The notes: generated from the sequence alone by a model not told the origin. A stretch of 48,893 nt of DNA from an uncultured Collinsella sp. (GCA_958407465.1 CATYIV010000014.1:1-48893), one strand, 5' to 3'; counted from the stretch's first letter, positions 7,499 through 16,147 are shown. A program made the numbers and translations.

Positions 7499-7945
7499 CT
7501 ACAGCTGCTCGAGCATGGCGGTGCAACCGGCGAGTACATCGCGGTAGGTGGCGTCGAAATTGCCGGTGTACCAGGGGTCGGCCACGTCGCCGGGGCGATC
7601 GGTCCAATCGAGCAGGCGCGAGATCTTGCCATCGGGGTCCTTCCCAAAAATTCGGTACAGGGCGCGGGCGTTCTCGTCGTCCATATAGACAATGTGGTCC
7701 CAGTCGCCATACTCCGCGCGACGTACCTGACGTGCGCGATGTGCGACGACGGGAATCCCGACCTCGCGTAGCTTGGCAACGGTACTGTGGTGTGGCGGGT
7801 TGCCGATCTCCTCGGTCGAGGTCGCCGCGGAATCGATGGCAAACTCGCCCGCGCGCCCGGCGCGGCGCACGAGCTCGGTAAACACCGACTCGGCCATCGT
7901 CGAGCGGCAGATGTTTCCATAGCAGATAAACAGTACACGTTGCAT
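7499..7945 (-). CDS. Low-molecular-weight protein tyrosine phosphatase
   Basis: 148 aa. The P-loop CYGNICRST near the N-terminus gives the CX5R catalytic motif with nucleophilic Cys and Arg. The general-acid Asp is in DPWYTGN, the family's DPxY signature, ~35 residues from the end. ATG 7945 was chosen because MQRVLFICYGNICRS is the canonical family start and AAGGA lies 8-10 nt upstream. The stop of the MFS gene is 45 bp upstream, so the two are probably co-transcribed. In Bacillus such an enzyme (YwlE) acts as a protein-arginine phosphatase; which amino acid is targeted here cannot be read from sequence. Confidence 0.93.
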   Translation of the reverse strand: MQRVLFICYGNICRSTMAESVFTELVRRAGRAGEFAIDSAATSTEEIGNPPHHSTVAKLREVGIPVVAHRARQVRRAEYGDWDHIVYMDDENARALYRIFGKDPDGKISRLLDWTDRPGDVADPWYTGNFDATYRDVLAGCTAMLEQL

Positions 7946-7990
7946 ATGCGGTTTCCTTTCGATCGCCATCATCGAGCTCGAGTATCGCAT

Positions 7991-9232
7991 CTACGCCTGC
8001 GCCATCGCCCTCTTGCGTTCCCAGCGAGCCAACTTAATCGTCACCAGCGTAAGCACCCAGGCCACAAGCGAGAACGCGGCACCCACTGCGCCCACGTACG
8101 CAATGCCAATGCTGCTTACCACGGCGCCGCCCACTGCGGTGCCAAACGAAATGCCGACGTTAAACGCCATGGGCTCAACCGAACTTGCGAGTACCATCGA
8201 CTTGGGATGGCGGCTGCGTGCCACGTCCATAAAGTGCGTGATGCACGACACCGAGAACAGGTACATGAGCAGCGCCAAGCTAAAGACAAAGACCAGCGCG
8301 AGCGGCATGGTGCCGCCCACAGCAAACAACCCGAGTAACGCCGCAGCCTGCAGCACAAACGTCACGAGCAGCGCCTTCATGCCAAAGCGCGCATCGATCC
8401 ATCCGCCCAGGATGTTCGAAATCAGGCAGAACACGCCATAGGCCATGAGCGTGGTGCTGGCTTCGACCGTGCCCATGCCCAGCACTTGCTCAAGATAAGG
8501 CGTCACGTAGCCGTAGAACACATAGACCGACCCCACGCCAAACAAAAAGATGAGCATGCCGGTGATGATGCTCGGCTCGCGCAGCAGCCCCGCCTGCTCG
8601 CGGAAGGTGGCGGGCTCATCGGTCTGCCCGGCGCGCGGCATAAACGCCACGAGCGCTCCGCAGATCAAAACGGCAAAGGTCAGCGTGCCGTACATGGCCA
8701 CGTGCCAATCGAGCGTGTCGGCCACAAACTTGCCAATCGAGGTCACAAAGACCATTGCCACGGAAAACGCACCATATACCACCGAGATGGCAAGCGAAGT
8801 TTGCTGTGGGGACAGCAGCTCGGGGATGTACGTCACACCCACGGCGAGCAGTGCGCCCGAGACGGAGCCCAGGATGATGCGCGAGATGAACAGCACCTGG
8901 AAGTTGGGCGCCAGAGCCATGACCAGGTTGCCGAGCACAAAGACGATGCTGTAGCACACGAGCAGCTGGTAGCGGCGGAATCGCCCCGTGCTGAGCGCGA
9001 GCACCGGCGTCGAGATAGCGTAGATCAGTGCGAACACGCTAATAAGTTGGCCTGCGGTGGCAAGCGATACGCCGAGTTCCGTCGCTAGGTCGCTTTCGAT
9101 GCCGATGACCACGAACTCGGAGCAGCCGAGCGAGAATCCCAACAGCACGAGCAGCGCCAGGCAAAGATTGGTGCGCGCGGGGGAGAGCGCGGCGGCGGTT
9201 GACTTACTTTTTGGCGTGGTTGCGGCGGTCAA
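7991..9232 (-). CDS. MFS transporter, DHA1-type drug/sugar efflux
   Basis: 413 aa with about 12 hydrophobic segments. The motif-A-like loop reads STGRFRRYQ, and motif C-like glycines follow in the fifth segment (ISRIILGSVSGALLAVGVTY). The sequence resembles AraJ/SotB-type DHA1 exporters. The longest open frame begins at GTG 9319, inside a REP-like palindrome, and gives a non-family N-terminus. TTG 9232 has GGAG 8 nt upstream and starts a normal cytoplasmic tail. The substrate is unknown. It precedes the phosphatase gene in the same direction. Confidence 0.85.
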   Translation of the reverse strand: MTAATTPKSKSTAAALSPARTNLCLALLVLLGFSLGCSEFVVIGIESDLATELGVSLATAGQLISVFALIYAISTPVLALSTGRFRRYQLLVCYSIVFVLGNLVMALAPNFQVLFISRIILGSVSGALLAVGVTYIPELLSPQQTSLAISVVYGAFSVAMVFVTSIGKFVADTLDWHVAMYGTLTFAVLICGALVAFMPRAGQTDEPATFREQAGLLREPSIITGMLIFLFGVGSVYVFYGYVTPYLEQVLGMGTVEASTTLMAYGVFCLISNILGGWIDARFGMKALLVTFVLQAAALLGLFAVGGTMPLALVFVFSLALLMYLFSVSCITHFMDVARSRHPKSMVLASSVEPMAFNVGISFGTAVGGAVVSSIGIAYVGAVGAAFSLVAWVLTLVTIKLARWERKRAMAQA

Positions 9233-9289
9233 GGTTGTCACTCCAATGTCGCGTGAATAAGCGGGATTCAATCCCTGCAACTCTAACAG

Positions 9290-9322
9290 AATGTGACAAA
9301 GGGACAGTCTCTTTGTCACATT
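9290..9322. repeat. AAAGGGACAG palindrome upstream of the MFS gene
   Basis: AATGTGACAAAGGGAC pairs with GTCTCTTTGTCACATT with one mismatch around a central A. It is a near-identical copy of the palindrome at 7325. Confidence 0.65.
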
Positions 9323-9341
9323 CGCGGCGTGGCTGCCGCCT

Positions 9342-9406
9342 AAACCGTCACAACATTCGATGAAAATCTCGAAAACGAGGAAAAACGTCGAATGTTGTGA
9401 CGGTTT
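9342..9406. repeat. Perfect 19-bp inverted repeat
   Basis: AAACCGTCACAACATTCGA (9342-9360) and its exact reverse complement (9388-9406) flank a 27-bp loop that itself contains CTCGAAAACGAG. It lies between the divergent MFS and membrane-protein genes, so a simple terminator role is not obvious. Confidence 0.7.
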
Positions 9407-9492
9407 TCGTGTCCGGCGCGGGTGAGCTTCGGTGCCGTCTGGGGGTATAAGACTAGCGAGTGTTTATTTGCGAGGCCTAAGGGGCGCCCCGT

Positions 9493-10362
9493 ATGGATAT
9501 CGATAACTTTGAATGGTGGTATAGCGAGGGCGAGGCTCCGGACGAGGAGTGGGACGAGCCCGCGTCGCGTGACGTGTCGAGCGACGAGGACGAGACCGGC
9601 AACGATGCCGCTGTCGAGCCTGATGCCGCCTCCGATGCCGCCGAGCCCCTGACCTTTGAGCTGGCTTGGGCCCAAGCCGAGGCCGATGAGGCCAAGGCCG
9701 ACGCTACGGCCACGCTCGGCGAGCCAGCCGACATGTCGATCTCGCCGGCAAAGACCCCACAGCCGCGTCACACCATCGATCCCGACAGCACGGCATCCTT
9801 CAGTATTCTCGACGTGCCCTCGCAGGGTGCCCAGGCGCCCGCGCCCACACGTCGCCCCAATCTGTCTCGCGAGGAAGATGCAGAACGTCGCTCTCCGCTT
9901 GGCCCCATCCTTATCGCCTTCATGGCCGGCGTTATCGCATGCTCGGTAATTGGTAGCGTTTGGAGCCATGTTGAACAACAGCGAAAAGACGCCGCCAAGG
10001 TCGAGATGTCTGTCGAGCAATCGCTCGGTCGTACGCGCTCGGTACATGTGTCGGTCGAGGTCAAGGACGGCGCGACGTGGGACACCGCGCGCGGCGACAG
10101 CCAAATGCTCATCCACATCGTGGGGCGCACGCTCAAAGGGCAGACGATTGACGAGTATCAATACGTCAATTCCGCTGGTGACGGCATCGAGCTCAAGCCT
10201 GGCGACTACGAGCTCACCGTCGATGAACCGCCCGTCGCCACCGACGGCACGCGCTTCCGCGCCTCAAAGCGCATGGTCCCCGTGAGCTTTAACTCACAGG
10301 CGCCCGACGCGGTCGACACCACACCGCAGGGCGGGTTCGACCTTTACGTGGATACCCAGTAG
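9493..10362 (+). CDS. Single-pass membrane protein with acidic cytoplasmic region, unknown function
   Basis: 289 aa, not recognised. The first ~115 residues are Asp/Glu/Ala-rich and low complexity (EGEAPDEEWDEPAS). A basic patch (RRPNLSREEDAERR) precedes one hydrophobic segment, LGPILIAFMAGVIACSVIGS, at about residues 136-155. There is no cleavable signal, so the N-terminus is probably cytoplasmic and the last ~130 residues outside. The outer part contains a beta-rich stretch with GDGIELKPGDYELTV, which resembles a small Ig- or Cna-like fold; this is a guess. AAGGGGCG precedes the ATG. The gene is transcribed alone. Confidence 0.75.
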   Translation: MDIDNFEWWYSEGEAPDEEWDEPASRDVSSDEDETGNDAAVEPDAASDAAEPLTFELAWAQAEADEAKADATATLGEPADMSISPAKTPQPRHTIDPDSTASFSILDVPSQGAQAPAPTRRPNLSREEDAERRSPLGPILIAFMAGVIACSVIGSVWSHVEQQRKDAAKVEMSVEQSLGRTRSVHVSVEVKDGATWDTARGDSQMLIHIVGRTLKGQTIDEYQYVNSAGDGIELKPGDYELTVDEPPVATDGTRFRASKRMVPVSFNSQAPDAVDTTPQGGFDLYVDTQ

Positions 10363-10475
10363 GCGCTCGCCGCTCATTCCGCTATGGCTACTCAATAATC
10401 GCCTGCCGTCCCGTCCCGCCGCCAAGAGTGGGACAATAGCCCTCGACACTATTGTTTACTTTTGGAGGAAGTAGC

Positions 10476-11369
10476 ATGTCTACCGTCACTACCATCAAGC
10501 GCGGCGGCCTCACCGCGGCCATCGATTCCATGGGCGCCCAGCTCACGAGCCTTGCCCTCAACGGCAACGAGTATCTGTGGCAGGGCGACCCCGCCTTTTG
10601 GGGCAAGCACGCGCCCATCCTGTTCCCCATTGTGGGCTCGCTGCGCAACAACACGGCAACGTCTGCGGCCGGCACCTGCGAGATGCCGCGCCACGGACTC
10701 GCGCGCATTGTCGAGCACAAGCTGGTCGAGGTTTCGGAGGACGGCTCCTCGGTAACGTACGAGATCACCGATACGCCTGAGTCGCTCAAGGCGTTCCCGT
10801 TCCACTTTAAGCTCAACATGACCTATGCCTTGACCGGCGACGCCACCCTCACGCAGACCTTCGCCGTCACCAACACCGGCGACGTGGACCTGCCGTTCTC
10901 GGTGGGCGGCCACCCCGCATTTAACGTACCGGCCCCCGGTGCCGAGGACGAGGCGTTCGAGGATTACGAGCTGGCGTTTACCGAGGCTTGGACTAACGAG
11001 GCTCCTATCATCACGCCCGACGGTCTTATGACGTTTGAGGGCAGCTACAAGGCGCCCGATAACTCTGACGTGCTGCCCATCACGCACCGTAGCTTCGATA
11101 ACGATGCCATCATGTTCACCGATACTCCGGGCTCCACGCTCACGCTGCGCGGCCGCAAGTCGGGCCACGGCGTCAAGATCGACTTTGAGGGCTTTAAGTA
11201 CATTGGCGTGTGGTCTGCCGCCAACGACGCTCCGTTTGTGGCACTCGAGCCTTGGACCGGTCACACCACCATGGACACCGAGGACGACGTTTTTGAGCAC
11301 AAGGCCAACACCATTACGCTGGCGCCGGGCGAGACGGACGTCCGCAGCTTTAGCGTCACTTTGCTCTAG
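10476..11369 (+). CDS. Aldose 1-epimerase family protein (LacX-like)
   Basis: 297 aa, a galactose-mutarotase-like beta-sandwich enzyme expected to interconvert alpha and beta anomers of hexoses or hexose phosphates. It shows YLWQGDPAFWGKHAPILFPI near the N-terminus, the catalytic-His region EMPRHGLARI, and GGHPAFNVP with the second conserved His. ATG 10476 has a strong GGAGGAA five bases upstream; an earlier in-frame ATG lies before that box and is not used. It is monocistronic and is followed directly by structured repeat copy B, which includes a terminator-like hairpin. Confidence 0.87.
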   Translation: MSTVTTIKRGGLTAAIDSMGAQLTSLALNGNEYLWQGDPAFWGKHAPILFPIVGSLRNNTATSAAGTCEMPRHGLARIVEHKLVEVSEDGSSVTYEITDTPESLKAFPFHFKLNMTYALTGDATLTQTFAVTNTGDVDLPFSVGGHPAFNVPAPGAEDEAFEDYELAFTEAWTNEAPIITPDGLMTFEGSYKAPDNSDVLPITHRSFDNDAIMFTDTPGSTLTLRGRKSGHGVKIDFEGFKYIGVWSAANDAPFVALEPWTGHTTMDTEDDVFEHKANTITLAPGETDVRSFSVTLL

Positions 11370-11370
11370 A

Positions 11371-11482
11371 GGTTCCGCCGTTCTGACGAACGGCGGGCCG
11401 GTCGACGCTGCGCGCCACCCAGAGCGACAATTTGTCATTCAAAAGGCAAGGTATGACCAGAAGGTCTATGCCTTGTCTTTTT
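11371..11482 (+). repeat. Structured intergenic repeat, copy B (3'-truncated), probable terminator
   Basis: The 5' hairpin GGTTCCGCCGTT...AACGGCGGGCC starts two bases after the epimerase stop. GACGCTGC (11404-11411) and the inner hairpin CAAGGTATGACC-AGAA-GGTCTATGCCTTG (11447-11475) follow, ending in TCTTTTT. The outer 3' arm present in copies A, C and D is missing. The hairpin plus T-run should terminate the epimerase transcript. Confidence 0.72.
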
Positions 11483-11489
11483 CATGCCT

Positions 11490-11543
11490 AGTCGTTGGGG
11501 ACGTTCTTGTTTGACTAGTCGTTTAAGAACGTCCCCAGCGACT
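11490..11543. repeat. GGGGACGTTC palindrome
   Basis: AGTCGTTGGGGACGTTCTT (11490-11508) and AAGAACGTCCCCAGCGACT (11525-11543) form 19-bp arms with a single mismatch. Half-copies occur at 28657 and 44275, each close to a structured repeat. Confidence 0.65.
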
Positions 11544-11571
11544 ACCAATCGTTTTCAGTTCGTAAACTTGC

Positions 11572-11595
11572 ATATATGCATTTATATATGCATTT
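11572..11595 (+). promoter_or_regulatory. Exact 12-bp tandem duplication, possible operator
   Basis: ATATATGCATTT occurs twice head-to-tail (11572-11583, 11584-11595) about 70 bp before the amino acid transporter genes. It contains overlapping palindromes TGCATATATGCA (11569-11580) and ATGCATTTATATATGCAT (11576-11593). The symmetry and AT-rich centre loosely recall arginine-repressor boxes, but the spacing does not match the standard consensus. Confidence 0.45.
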
Positions 11596-11662
11596 GCTGG
11601 AGGTAGCGCTGAGCGGTATCCTGTTAAGTCGTCAGCATACGATTCAACAGGGAAGGCAGATT

Positions 11663-12589
11663 ATGCATTCTCCCCAACAGCGCGATGCGCAGCGCCAACC
11701 GGTGTGCAGCCGTCGCATCTTTCTGGGTAGCGCTCTCGCTGCGAGCGCTACCGTCGTCGCCGGCGCGCTTGCCGGCTGCCAGCGCCCCTCTACGCTGGAA
11801 GTTGTCCAGCCCACGACGGGCGGCGGTCGCGACGACCTGTCCGATTCCGTGATCGGCAAGGACAAGATCCGCATTGGCATGGAGGCGGCCTACGCCCCGT
11901 ACAACTGGCAGGTCTCCGAAGCCAGCGAGTACACCATCCCCATCGACAACGTGCAGGGCGCCTATGCCGATGGTTACGACGTTCAGATCGCCAAGGTTGT
12001 CTGCAAGGCCCTCGGCGGCGAGCCCGTTGCCGTTAAGCAGAGCTTTTCGGGCCTCATCGATTCGCTCAACAACGGCCAGATCGACCTCATCATCGCTGGC
12101 ATGAGCGCCACGCCCGAGCGCGAGGAGTCCGTCGGCTTTTCCGACCCGTACTTCATTGGCTACTTTGGCCTGTTCGTAAAAGAGGGCTCGCCCTACCAAA
12201 ACGCCACCAAGCTCAGCGACTTCAGCGGCGCCACGGTGCTCGGCCAAAAGGACACCATGCTCGATACCGTCATCGACGAGATCCCGGGCGTCGTTCACAA
12301 GAACCCGGTCGATTCGGTCCCCACGGTGTTTTCGAACCTGCTGCAGGGCACCTGCGACGCCGTGACCTACAACACCGAGAACGAAAAGGGCTACATGGCC
12401 CAAAATCCCGGTATCGTCCCCATTCATTTTGCCGAAGGCGAGGGCTTTAAGCAGGAGGTCGCGGCAAACGTCGGCTGCCGCAAGGGTTCGGACAAACTCC
12501 TTAAGCTCATCGACAAGACACTCAAGGGCATTAGCCAAGAGGAGCGCGACCAAATGTGGGACGCGTGCCTCGACCGTCAGCCGGCATAG
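11663..12589 (+). CDS. Amino acid ABC transporter substrate-binding lipoprotein
   Basis: 308 aa. The N-terminus has SRRIFLGS, matching a twin-arginine (Tat) motif, then a hydrophobic stretch and the lipobox LAGC (Cys ~35), so it should be a Tat-exported lipoprotein. The mature part is a family 3 periplasmic-binding fold: KIRIGMEAAYAPYNW, GYDVQIAKVVCKALG, SFSGLIDSLNNGQIDLIIAG and SATPEREESVGFSDPYF are typical of polar amino acid binders. ATG 11663 gives a normal signal peptide; an upstream in-frame ATG at 11576 lies within the AT-rich operator-like repeats. It is first in an operon with the permease and the ATPase. The ligand (basic residues, glutamine or cystine) cannot be assigned. Confidence 0.92.
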   Translation: MHSPQQRDAQRQPVCSRRIFLGSALAASATVVAGALAGCQRPSTLEVVQPTTGGGRDDLSDSVIGKDKIRIGMEAAYAPYNWQVSEASEYTIPIDNVQGAYADGYDVQIAKVVCKALGGEPVAVKQSFSGLIDSLNNGQIDLIIAGMSATPEREESVGFSDPYFIGYFGLFVKEGSPYQNATKLSDFSGATVLGQKDTMLDTVIDEIPGVVHKNPVDSVPTVFSNLLQGTCDAVTYNTENEKGYMAQNPGIVPIHFAEGEGFKQEVAANVGCRKGSDKLLKLIDKTLKGISQEERDQMWDACLDRQPA

Positions 12590-12598
12590 GGAGGCAGC

Positions 12599-13747
12599 AT
12601 GAAAACCATCAATCGCCTGGCCTCCTTTATCAAGGCCGACCACCGTTATGTATACCTAGGCACGAGCGTTATCGCGGCGCTCGGCCTGGCGTTTAGCCAG
12701 CGCAACCCCACGCCGCTGAGCTTCTTGGCCCCCACGGGCGTGTTCCAAGATTGCCTTTGGGCGATCCTGTGGGCCTGGCTCGTCGTGTCGGCGGCGGCGC
12801 TGGTCACCAAGCTCATGCGCTGGAACGACTATCGCGAAACATCGCCGTTCGCCTCCGAGCGTTGCCGCCGTGGCGCACGCCTGGGCAGCTACGTCGTGGT
12901 CGCCATCGCGGCGATCTTTTTCGTGGACCGCTGCGTCATGTCGTTTATCGACCTGGTGCAGGTGAGCATTGTCTCGGATTCCAACCCCAGCGACTTTTTG
13001 TCGAGCCTGGTCTACATGACCTACAAGAGCGGCGACTTCTTCATTCGCGGTATCGAGATCACCATCGCGCTTGCCACCTTCGGCACCGTCATCGCATTCT
13101 TCCTGGCGCTGCTCTTCGTGTTCCTGCGCATTCAGACCTTCGATCGCGTGGACAACGACCTGGTGCGCTTCTTTAAGAGTATCGGCCGCGGCTTTGCGAC
13201 CGTCTACTCCACCATCGTGCGCGGCACGCCCATGATGGTCCAGGGTCTGCTCATCTATTACGCGGGCTTCACCGTTTTGCGCGGCATGGGCTTCGAGACC
13301 GCTCAGGCCAACCAGATTTGGAGCACCTTCACCGCCGGCCTCGTCACCATCTCGCTCAACTCCACCGCCTACATGATGGAGGTCCTGCGCGGCGGCATCG
13401 AGTCCATCGATCCCGGCCAGGCCGAGGCAGCACGCTCGCTGGGCCTGTCGCAGTGGCAAGCTATGCGCAAAGTCGTGTTCCCCCAGGGCATTAAAAACGC
13501 GATTCCGGCGCTCACCAACGAGCTCATCATCAACATCAAGGACTCGTCGGTGCTCTCGGTCATCGGCGTGTTTGACCTCATGTACGCCACTACCACCGTC
13601 GCCGGCGTGTACTACCGCCAGATGGAGGTCTACTGCGTGGCGCTCGTGGTCTACCTGATCCTGACGCTCGTGGCGAGCCGCCTGCTCGAGGCCTTTGGCA
13701 AAAAGCTCGGCGCCGAGGCCCCGGCAACGCTGCCCAGCTCCAACTAG
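12599..13747 (+). CDS. Amino acid ABC transporter permease with N-terminal membrane extension
   Basis: 382 aa, against ~220 for a typical His/Glu-type permease. The C-terminal ~230 residues carry the HisM-like domain: [20 protein letters not shown] at the start, [16 protein letters not shown] in the middle, and the EAA loop [20 protein letters not shown] that docks with the ATPase. The first ~150 residues add about three hydrophobic segments ([40 protein letters not shown]) with no clear homologue. GGGAGG precedes the ATG, 10 bp after the binding-protein stop. It is a single permease, so a homodimer is likely. Confidence 0.91.
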   Translation: MKTINRLASFIKADHRYVYLGTSVIAALGLAFSQRNPTPLSFLAPTGVFQDCLWAILWAWLVVSAAALVTKLMRWNDYRETSPFASERCRRGARLGSYVVVAIAAIFFVDRCVMSFIDLVQVSIVSDSNPSDFLSSLVYMTYKSGDFFIRGIEITIALATFGTVIAFFLALLFVFLRIQTFDRVDNDLVRFFKSIGRGFATVYSTIVRGTPMMVQGLLIYYAGFTVLRGMGFETAQANQIWSTFTAGLVTISLNSTAYMMEVLRGGIESIDPGQAEAARSLGLSQWQAMRKVVFPQGIKNAIPALTNELIINIKDSSVLSVIGVFDLMYATTTVAGVYYRQMEVYCVALVVYLILTLVASRLLEAFGKKLGAEAPATLPSSN

Positions 13748-13769
13748 GCTCAAGACGAGGAGAATCATC

Positions 13770-14555
13770 ATGGCAGATACCGCCACTACCGGCACCGCGG
13801 CCGCCGCACAGACCAATGAGCCGCTCATCCGCGTCGAGGGCCTGCGCAAGAGCTTCGGCTCGCTCGAGGTACTCAAGGGCATCGACCTCGCTGTCAATCC
13901 CGGCGAGGTCGTCACCATTATCGGCGCCTCGGGTTCGGGTAAGTCGACCTTCCTGCGCTGCCTCAACCTGCTCGAGACCCCGGACGCGGGCCACATCTGG
14001 TTCCACGGCCAGGACCTCACGGCCGAGCGCTGCAACATCAACAAGCTGCGCGAGGACATCGGCATGGTGTTCCAGGGCTTTAACCTGTTCAACAACATGG
14101 ACGTGCTCGACAACTGCACGCTCGCGCCCGTCACGCTCAAAAAGATGAGCAAGGCCGAGGCCGAGAAGGTTGCGATGGAGCATCTGACGAGCGTGGGGCT
14201 CGAGAAGTTCGCGCACGCCGCCGTGGGTCGCCTGTCCGGTGGTCAAAAACAGCGTGTGGCCATCGCGCGCGCCCTGTGCATGAATCCGCAGATCATGCTG
14301 TTCGACGAGCCGACCTCCGCACTTGACCCCGAGATCGTGGGCGAGGTGCTCGAGGTCATGCGCAAGCTCGCGGCCGACGGCATGACCATGGTGGTCGTCA
14401 CACACGAGATGGCCTTTGCCCGCACGGTGTCCGACCGCGTGGTCTTTATGGACAAGGGCGTAGCGCTCGAGGATGCCGCGCCGGCCGAGCTCTTCGGCAA
14501 CCCCAAGCACCAACGTACCCGCGAGTTCCTCTCGCGCTATCTCGAGGACAAGTAA
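13770..14555 (+). CDS. Amino acid ABC transporter ATP-binding protein
   Basis: 261 aa, GlnQ/HisP class. Walker [10 protein letters not shown], signature LSGGQKQR, Walker [13 protein letters not shown] and switch VTHEM are all intact. The first ~20 residues are an Ala/Thr-rich leader. ATG 13770 has GAGGAG upstream; an earlier in-frame ATG lies within the permease coding region and is not used. It powers the upstream permease and binding protein. A GC-rich hairpin at 14579-14603 (AGGGCCGC...GCGGCCCT, no T-run) separates it from the peptidase. Confidence 0.94.
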   Translation: MADTATTGTAAAAQTNEPLIRVEGLRKSFGSLEVLKGIDLAVNPGEVVTIIGASGSGKSTFLRCLNLLETPDAGHIWFHGQDLTAERCNINKLREDIGMVFQGFNLFNNMDVLDNCTLAPVTLKKMSKAEAEKVAMEHLTSVGLEKFAHAAVGRLSGGQKQRVAIARALCMNPQIMLFDEPTSALDPEIVGEVLEVMRKLAADGMTMVVVTHEMAFARTVSDRVVFMDKGVALEDAAPAELFGNPKHQRTREFLSRYLEDK

Positions 14556-14627
14556 CCGACCGCAAACGCTTACGTGGCAGGGCCGCTCCGGTGGGGCGGC
14601 CCTCGTCATCACAATCGAAAGGATGTC

Positions 14628-16055
14628 ATGGCCGAGGTTTGGCGCTTTTTTGCGCATGAGGATGATTTTGCCGATATAGACGAGGCTGGCGCATGCGAGC
14701 GCCTGGGCCGTGTGCTGTCGTTTCCGACCATCTCGAGTATGGATACCGAGGCGGTGGACTGGCAGCCGTTCGACGACCTGCGCGCGTACATGCAGCAGGC
14801 CTGGCCGCACGTATTTACGGCGGGTAAGGTCGAGCTTATCGACCATTCGCTGCTCGTGACGCTTGCCGGCACCGACCCCGCCCTCAAGCCGGTCATGCTC
14901 ATGGGCCACATGGACGTGGTTCCCGTGGTGCCGGGCACCGAGGCTGACTGGACGCATGCCCCCTTTAGCGGACATGTGGACGACACCTACATTTGGGGTC
15001 GCGGCGCCATCGATATGAAAGACCAGGTCGCAGGCATTCTCGAGGCGGTCGAGTATGCGCTGGCGCACGGTTGGCAGCACGAGCGCACGCTGCTCCTGGC
15101 CTTTGGCCAGGACGAGGAAACCACGCAGTACGGCGCGGGGGCGATCGGTCGTGTGCTCGAGGAGCGTGGCATTGAGCTTGAGTACCTGATCGACGAGGGC
15201 GACTACCGCATCGTTTCGGCTGCCGAGTATGGCGCGGGCGAGGGCTGGCTTATGCATGCCGACCTCGCGGAGAAGGGCTATGCCGATATCGTGCTCAAGA
15301 CGAAGAGTGAGGGCGGGCATTCGTCCAACCCCTACGGCGGCACATCGCTCGAGGTGCTCAGCCGTGCAATCACCGCAATCTGCGATATCGAGTGGCCGGC
15401 GCGTGTGACCGATTTGCTTGCCGCGCAGCTCGTCGAGCTGGGGCTTTATACCGCAGACGAGATTGCTGCCAGCAAGGATGCCATCGTGCGCGACTGCCTC
15501 GCCAGCAAAAAGCTGTACCCGCTTGTGACCACCACCTGCGCGCCCACGCAAATCGAAGGCGGCAGTACCGGTGCCAACGTAATGCCGCAGGATATGTGGG
15601 CCAATATCAACTTCCGCATGCTCGAGGGTACGAGCGTGGCCGATGTTGTGGCCTGCTGCCGCAAGGCCGTTGCCGCCGCTGGGCTCGCTGGCCGAGTCGA
15701 GATCGAGCTGGGCCCCGGCAGCTCCGAGCCCTCGCCATCCCCGCGCGTGGGCGGTCCGGGGCTCGAGGCCGTCCGCGCCATCGCCGCCCGCTATTTCCGT
15801 GATCCCAAGGGGACGGAGGAAAACGGATCGTCTGCGGTGGGCCAAGAGCCGATGAGCATCGTGCCCTCGACCGTGATTGGTGCAACCGATGCCGCCAACT
15901 ACCAGCGCATTTGCCACGAGTGTATCCGTTTCTCCGCCTTCGTGGTCGACGATGACGAATGCGACCGCGGCGTCCACGGCACCAACGAGCGCATCACCCG
16001 TCGCGCCTACCTCCAAGGCATCCGCTTCCTCATCGCCCTGCTCCACACGCTCTAG
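14628..16055 (+). CDS. M20-family metallopeptidase
   Basis: 475 aa, a zinc-dependent peptidase/deacylase of the ArgE/DapE/carboxypeptidase Ss1 group. Metal-site motifs are MGHMDVVPV (first His), WGRGAIDMKDQ (bridging Asp) and FGQDEETTQYG (catalytic Glu pair). A dimerisation domain follows with the KSEGGHSSNPYGGTS His. ATG 14628 has GAAAGG upstream. It lies 72 bp after the ABC ATPase, so it may process peptides or acylated amino acids imported by that transporter (inference). Near residues 395-401 the reading frame crosses a GGGGACGGAGGAAAA element (PKGTEENGS), a probable repeat insertion tolerated in a surface loop. Confidence 0.9.
   Translation: MAEVWRFFAHEDDFADIDEAGACERLGRVLSFPTISSMDTEAVDWQPFDDLRAYMQQAWPHVFTAGKVELIDHSLLVTLAGTDPALKPVMLMGHMDVVPVVPGTEADWTHAPFSGHVDDTYIWGRGAIDMKDQVAGILEAVEYALAHGWQHERTLLLAFGQDEETTQYGAGAIGRVLEERGIELEYLIDEGDYRIVSAAEYGAGEGWLMHADLAEKGYADIVLKTKSEGGHSSNPYGGTSLEVLSRAITAICDIEWPARVTDLLAAQLVELGLYTADEIAASKDAIVRDCLASKKLYPLVTTTCAPTQIEGGSTGANVMPQDMWANINFRMLEGTSVADVVACCRKAVAAAGLAGRVEIELGPGSSEPSPSPRVGGPGLEAVRAIAARYFRDPKGTEENGSSAVGQEPMSIVPSTVIGATDAANYQRICHECIRFSAFVVDDDECDRGVHGTNERITRRAYLQGIRFLIALLHTL
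15809..15829. repeat. REP-like element inside the M20 peptidase coding sequence
   Basis: GGGGACGGAGGAAAACGGAT and one further base match the intergenic copy at 4475-4495 at 20 of 21 positions. The reading frame stays open through it. Confidence 0.55.
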
Positions 16056-16073
16056 AATGTGATAAAGGGACTG
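16056..16073. repeat. Half copy of the AAAGGGACAG palindrome
   Basis: AATGTGATAAAGGGACTG begins immediately after the M20 stop and matches the left arm of the palindromes at 7325 and 9290; the right arm is missing. Confidence 0.5.
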
Positions 16074-16116
16074 AGCCGGCAACTGGCAACCGGTTTCATC
16101 GGTAATGAGATAAAAA

Positions 16117-16147
16117 CTGTCATAGAAAAAAAGACTAAGATATCTTA
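16117..16147 (+). promoter_or_regulatory. Candidate promoter of the giant adhesin gene
   Basis: CTGTCA (16117-16122), an 18-bp spacer and TATCTT (16141-16146). The spacer contains an A7 run (16125-16131), and the -10 overlaps a perfect 12-bp palindrome TAAGATATCTTA (16136-16147). The elements match consensus only 4 of 6 each. Between here and 16258 is a GC-rich leader with a CTGCC/GGCAG hairpin (16200-16231). Confidence 0.35.

Noticed and set aside
9233..9319. Longer N-terminus for the MFS transporter
   Set aside because: It starts inside a REP-like palindrome; TTG 9232 has a proper Shine-Dalgarno and a family-like start.
11576..11662. Upstream ATG for the substrate-binding lipoprotein
   Set aside because: It would place ~29 extra residues before a normal Tat/lipoprotein signal and would start within operator-like repeats.
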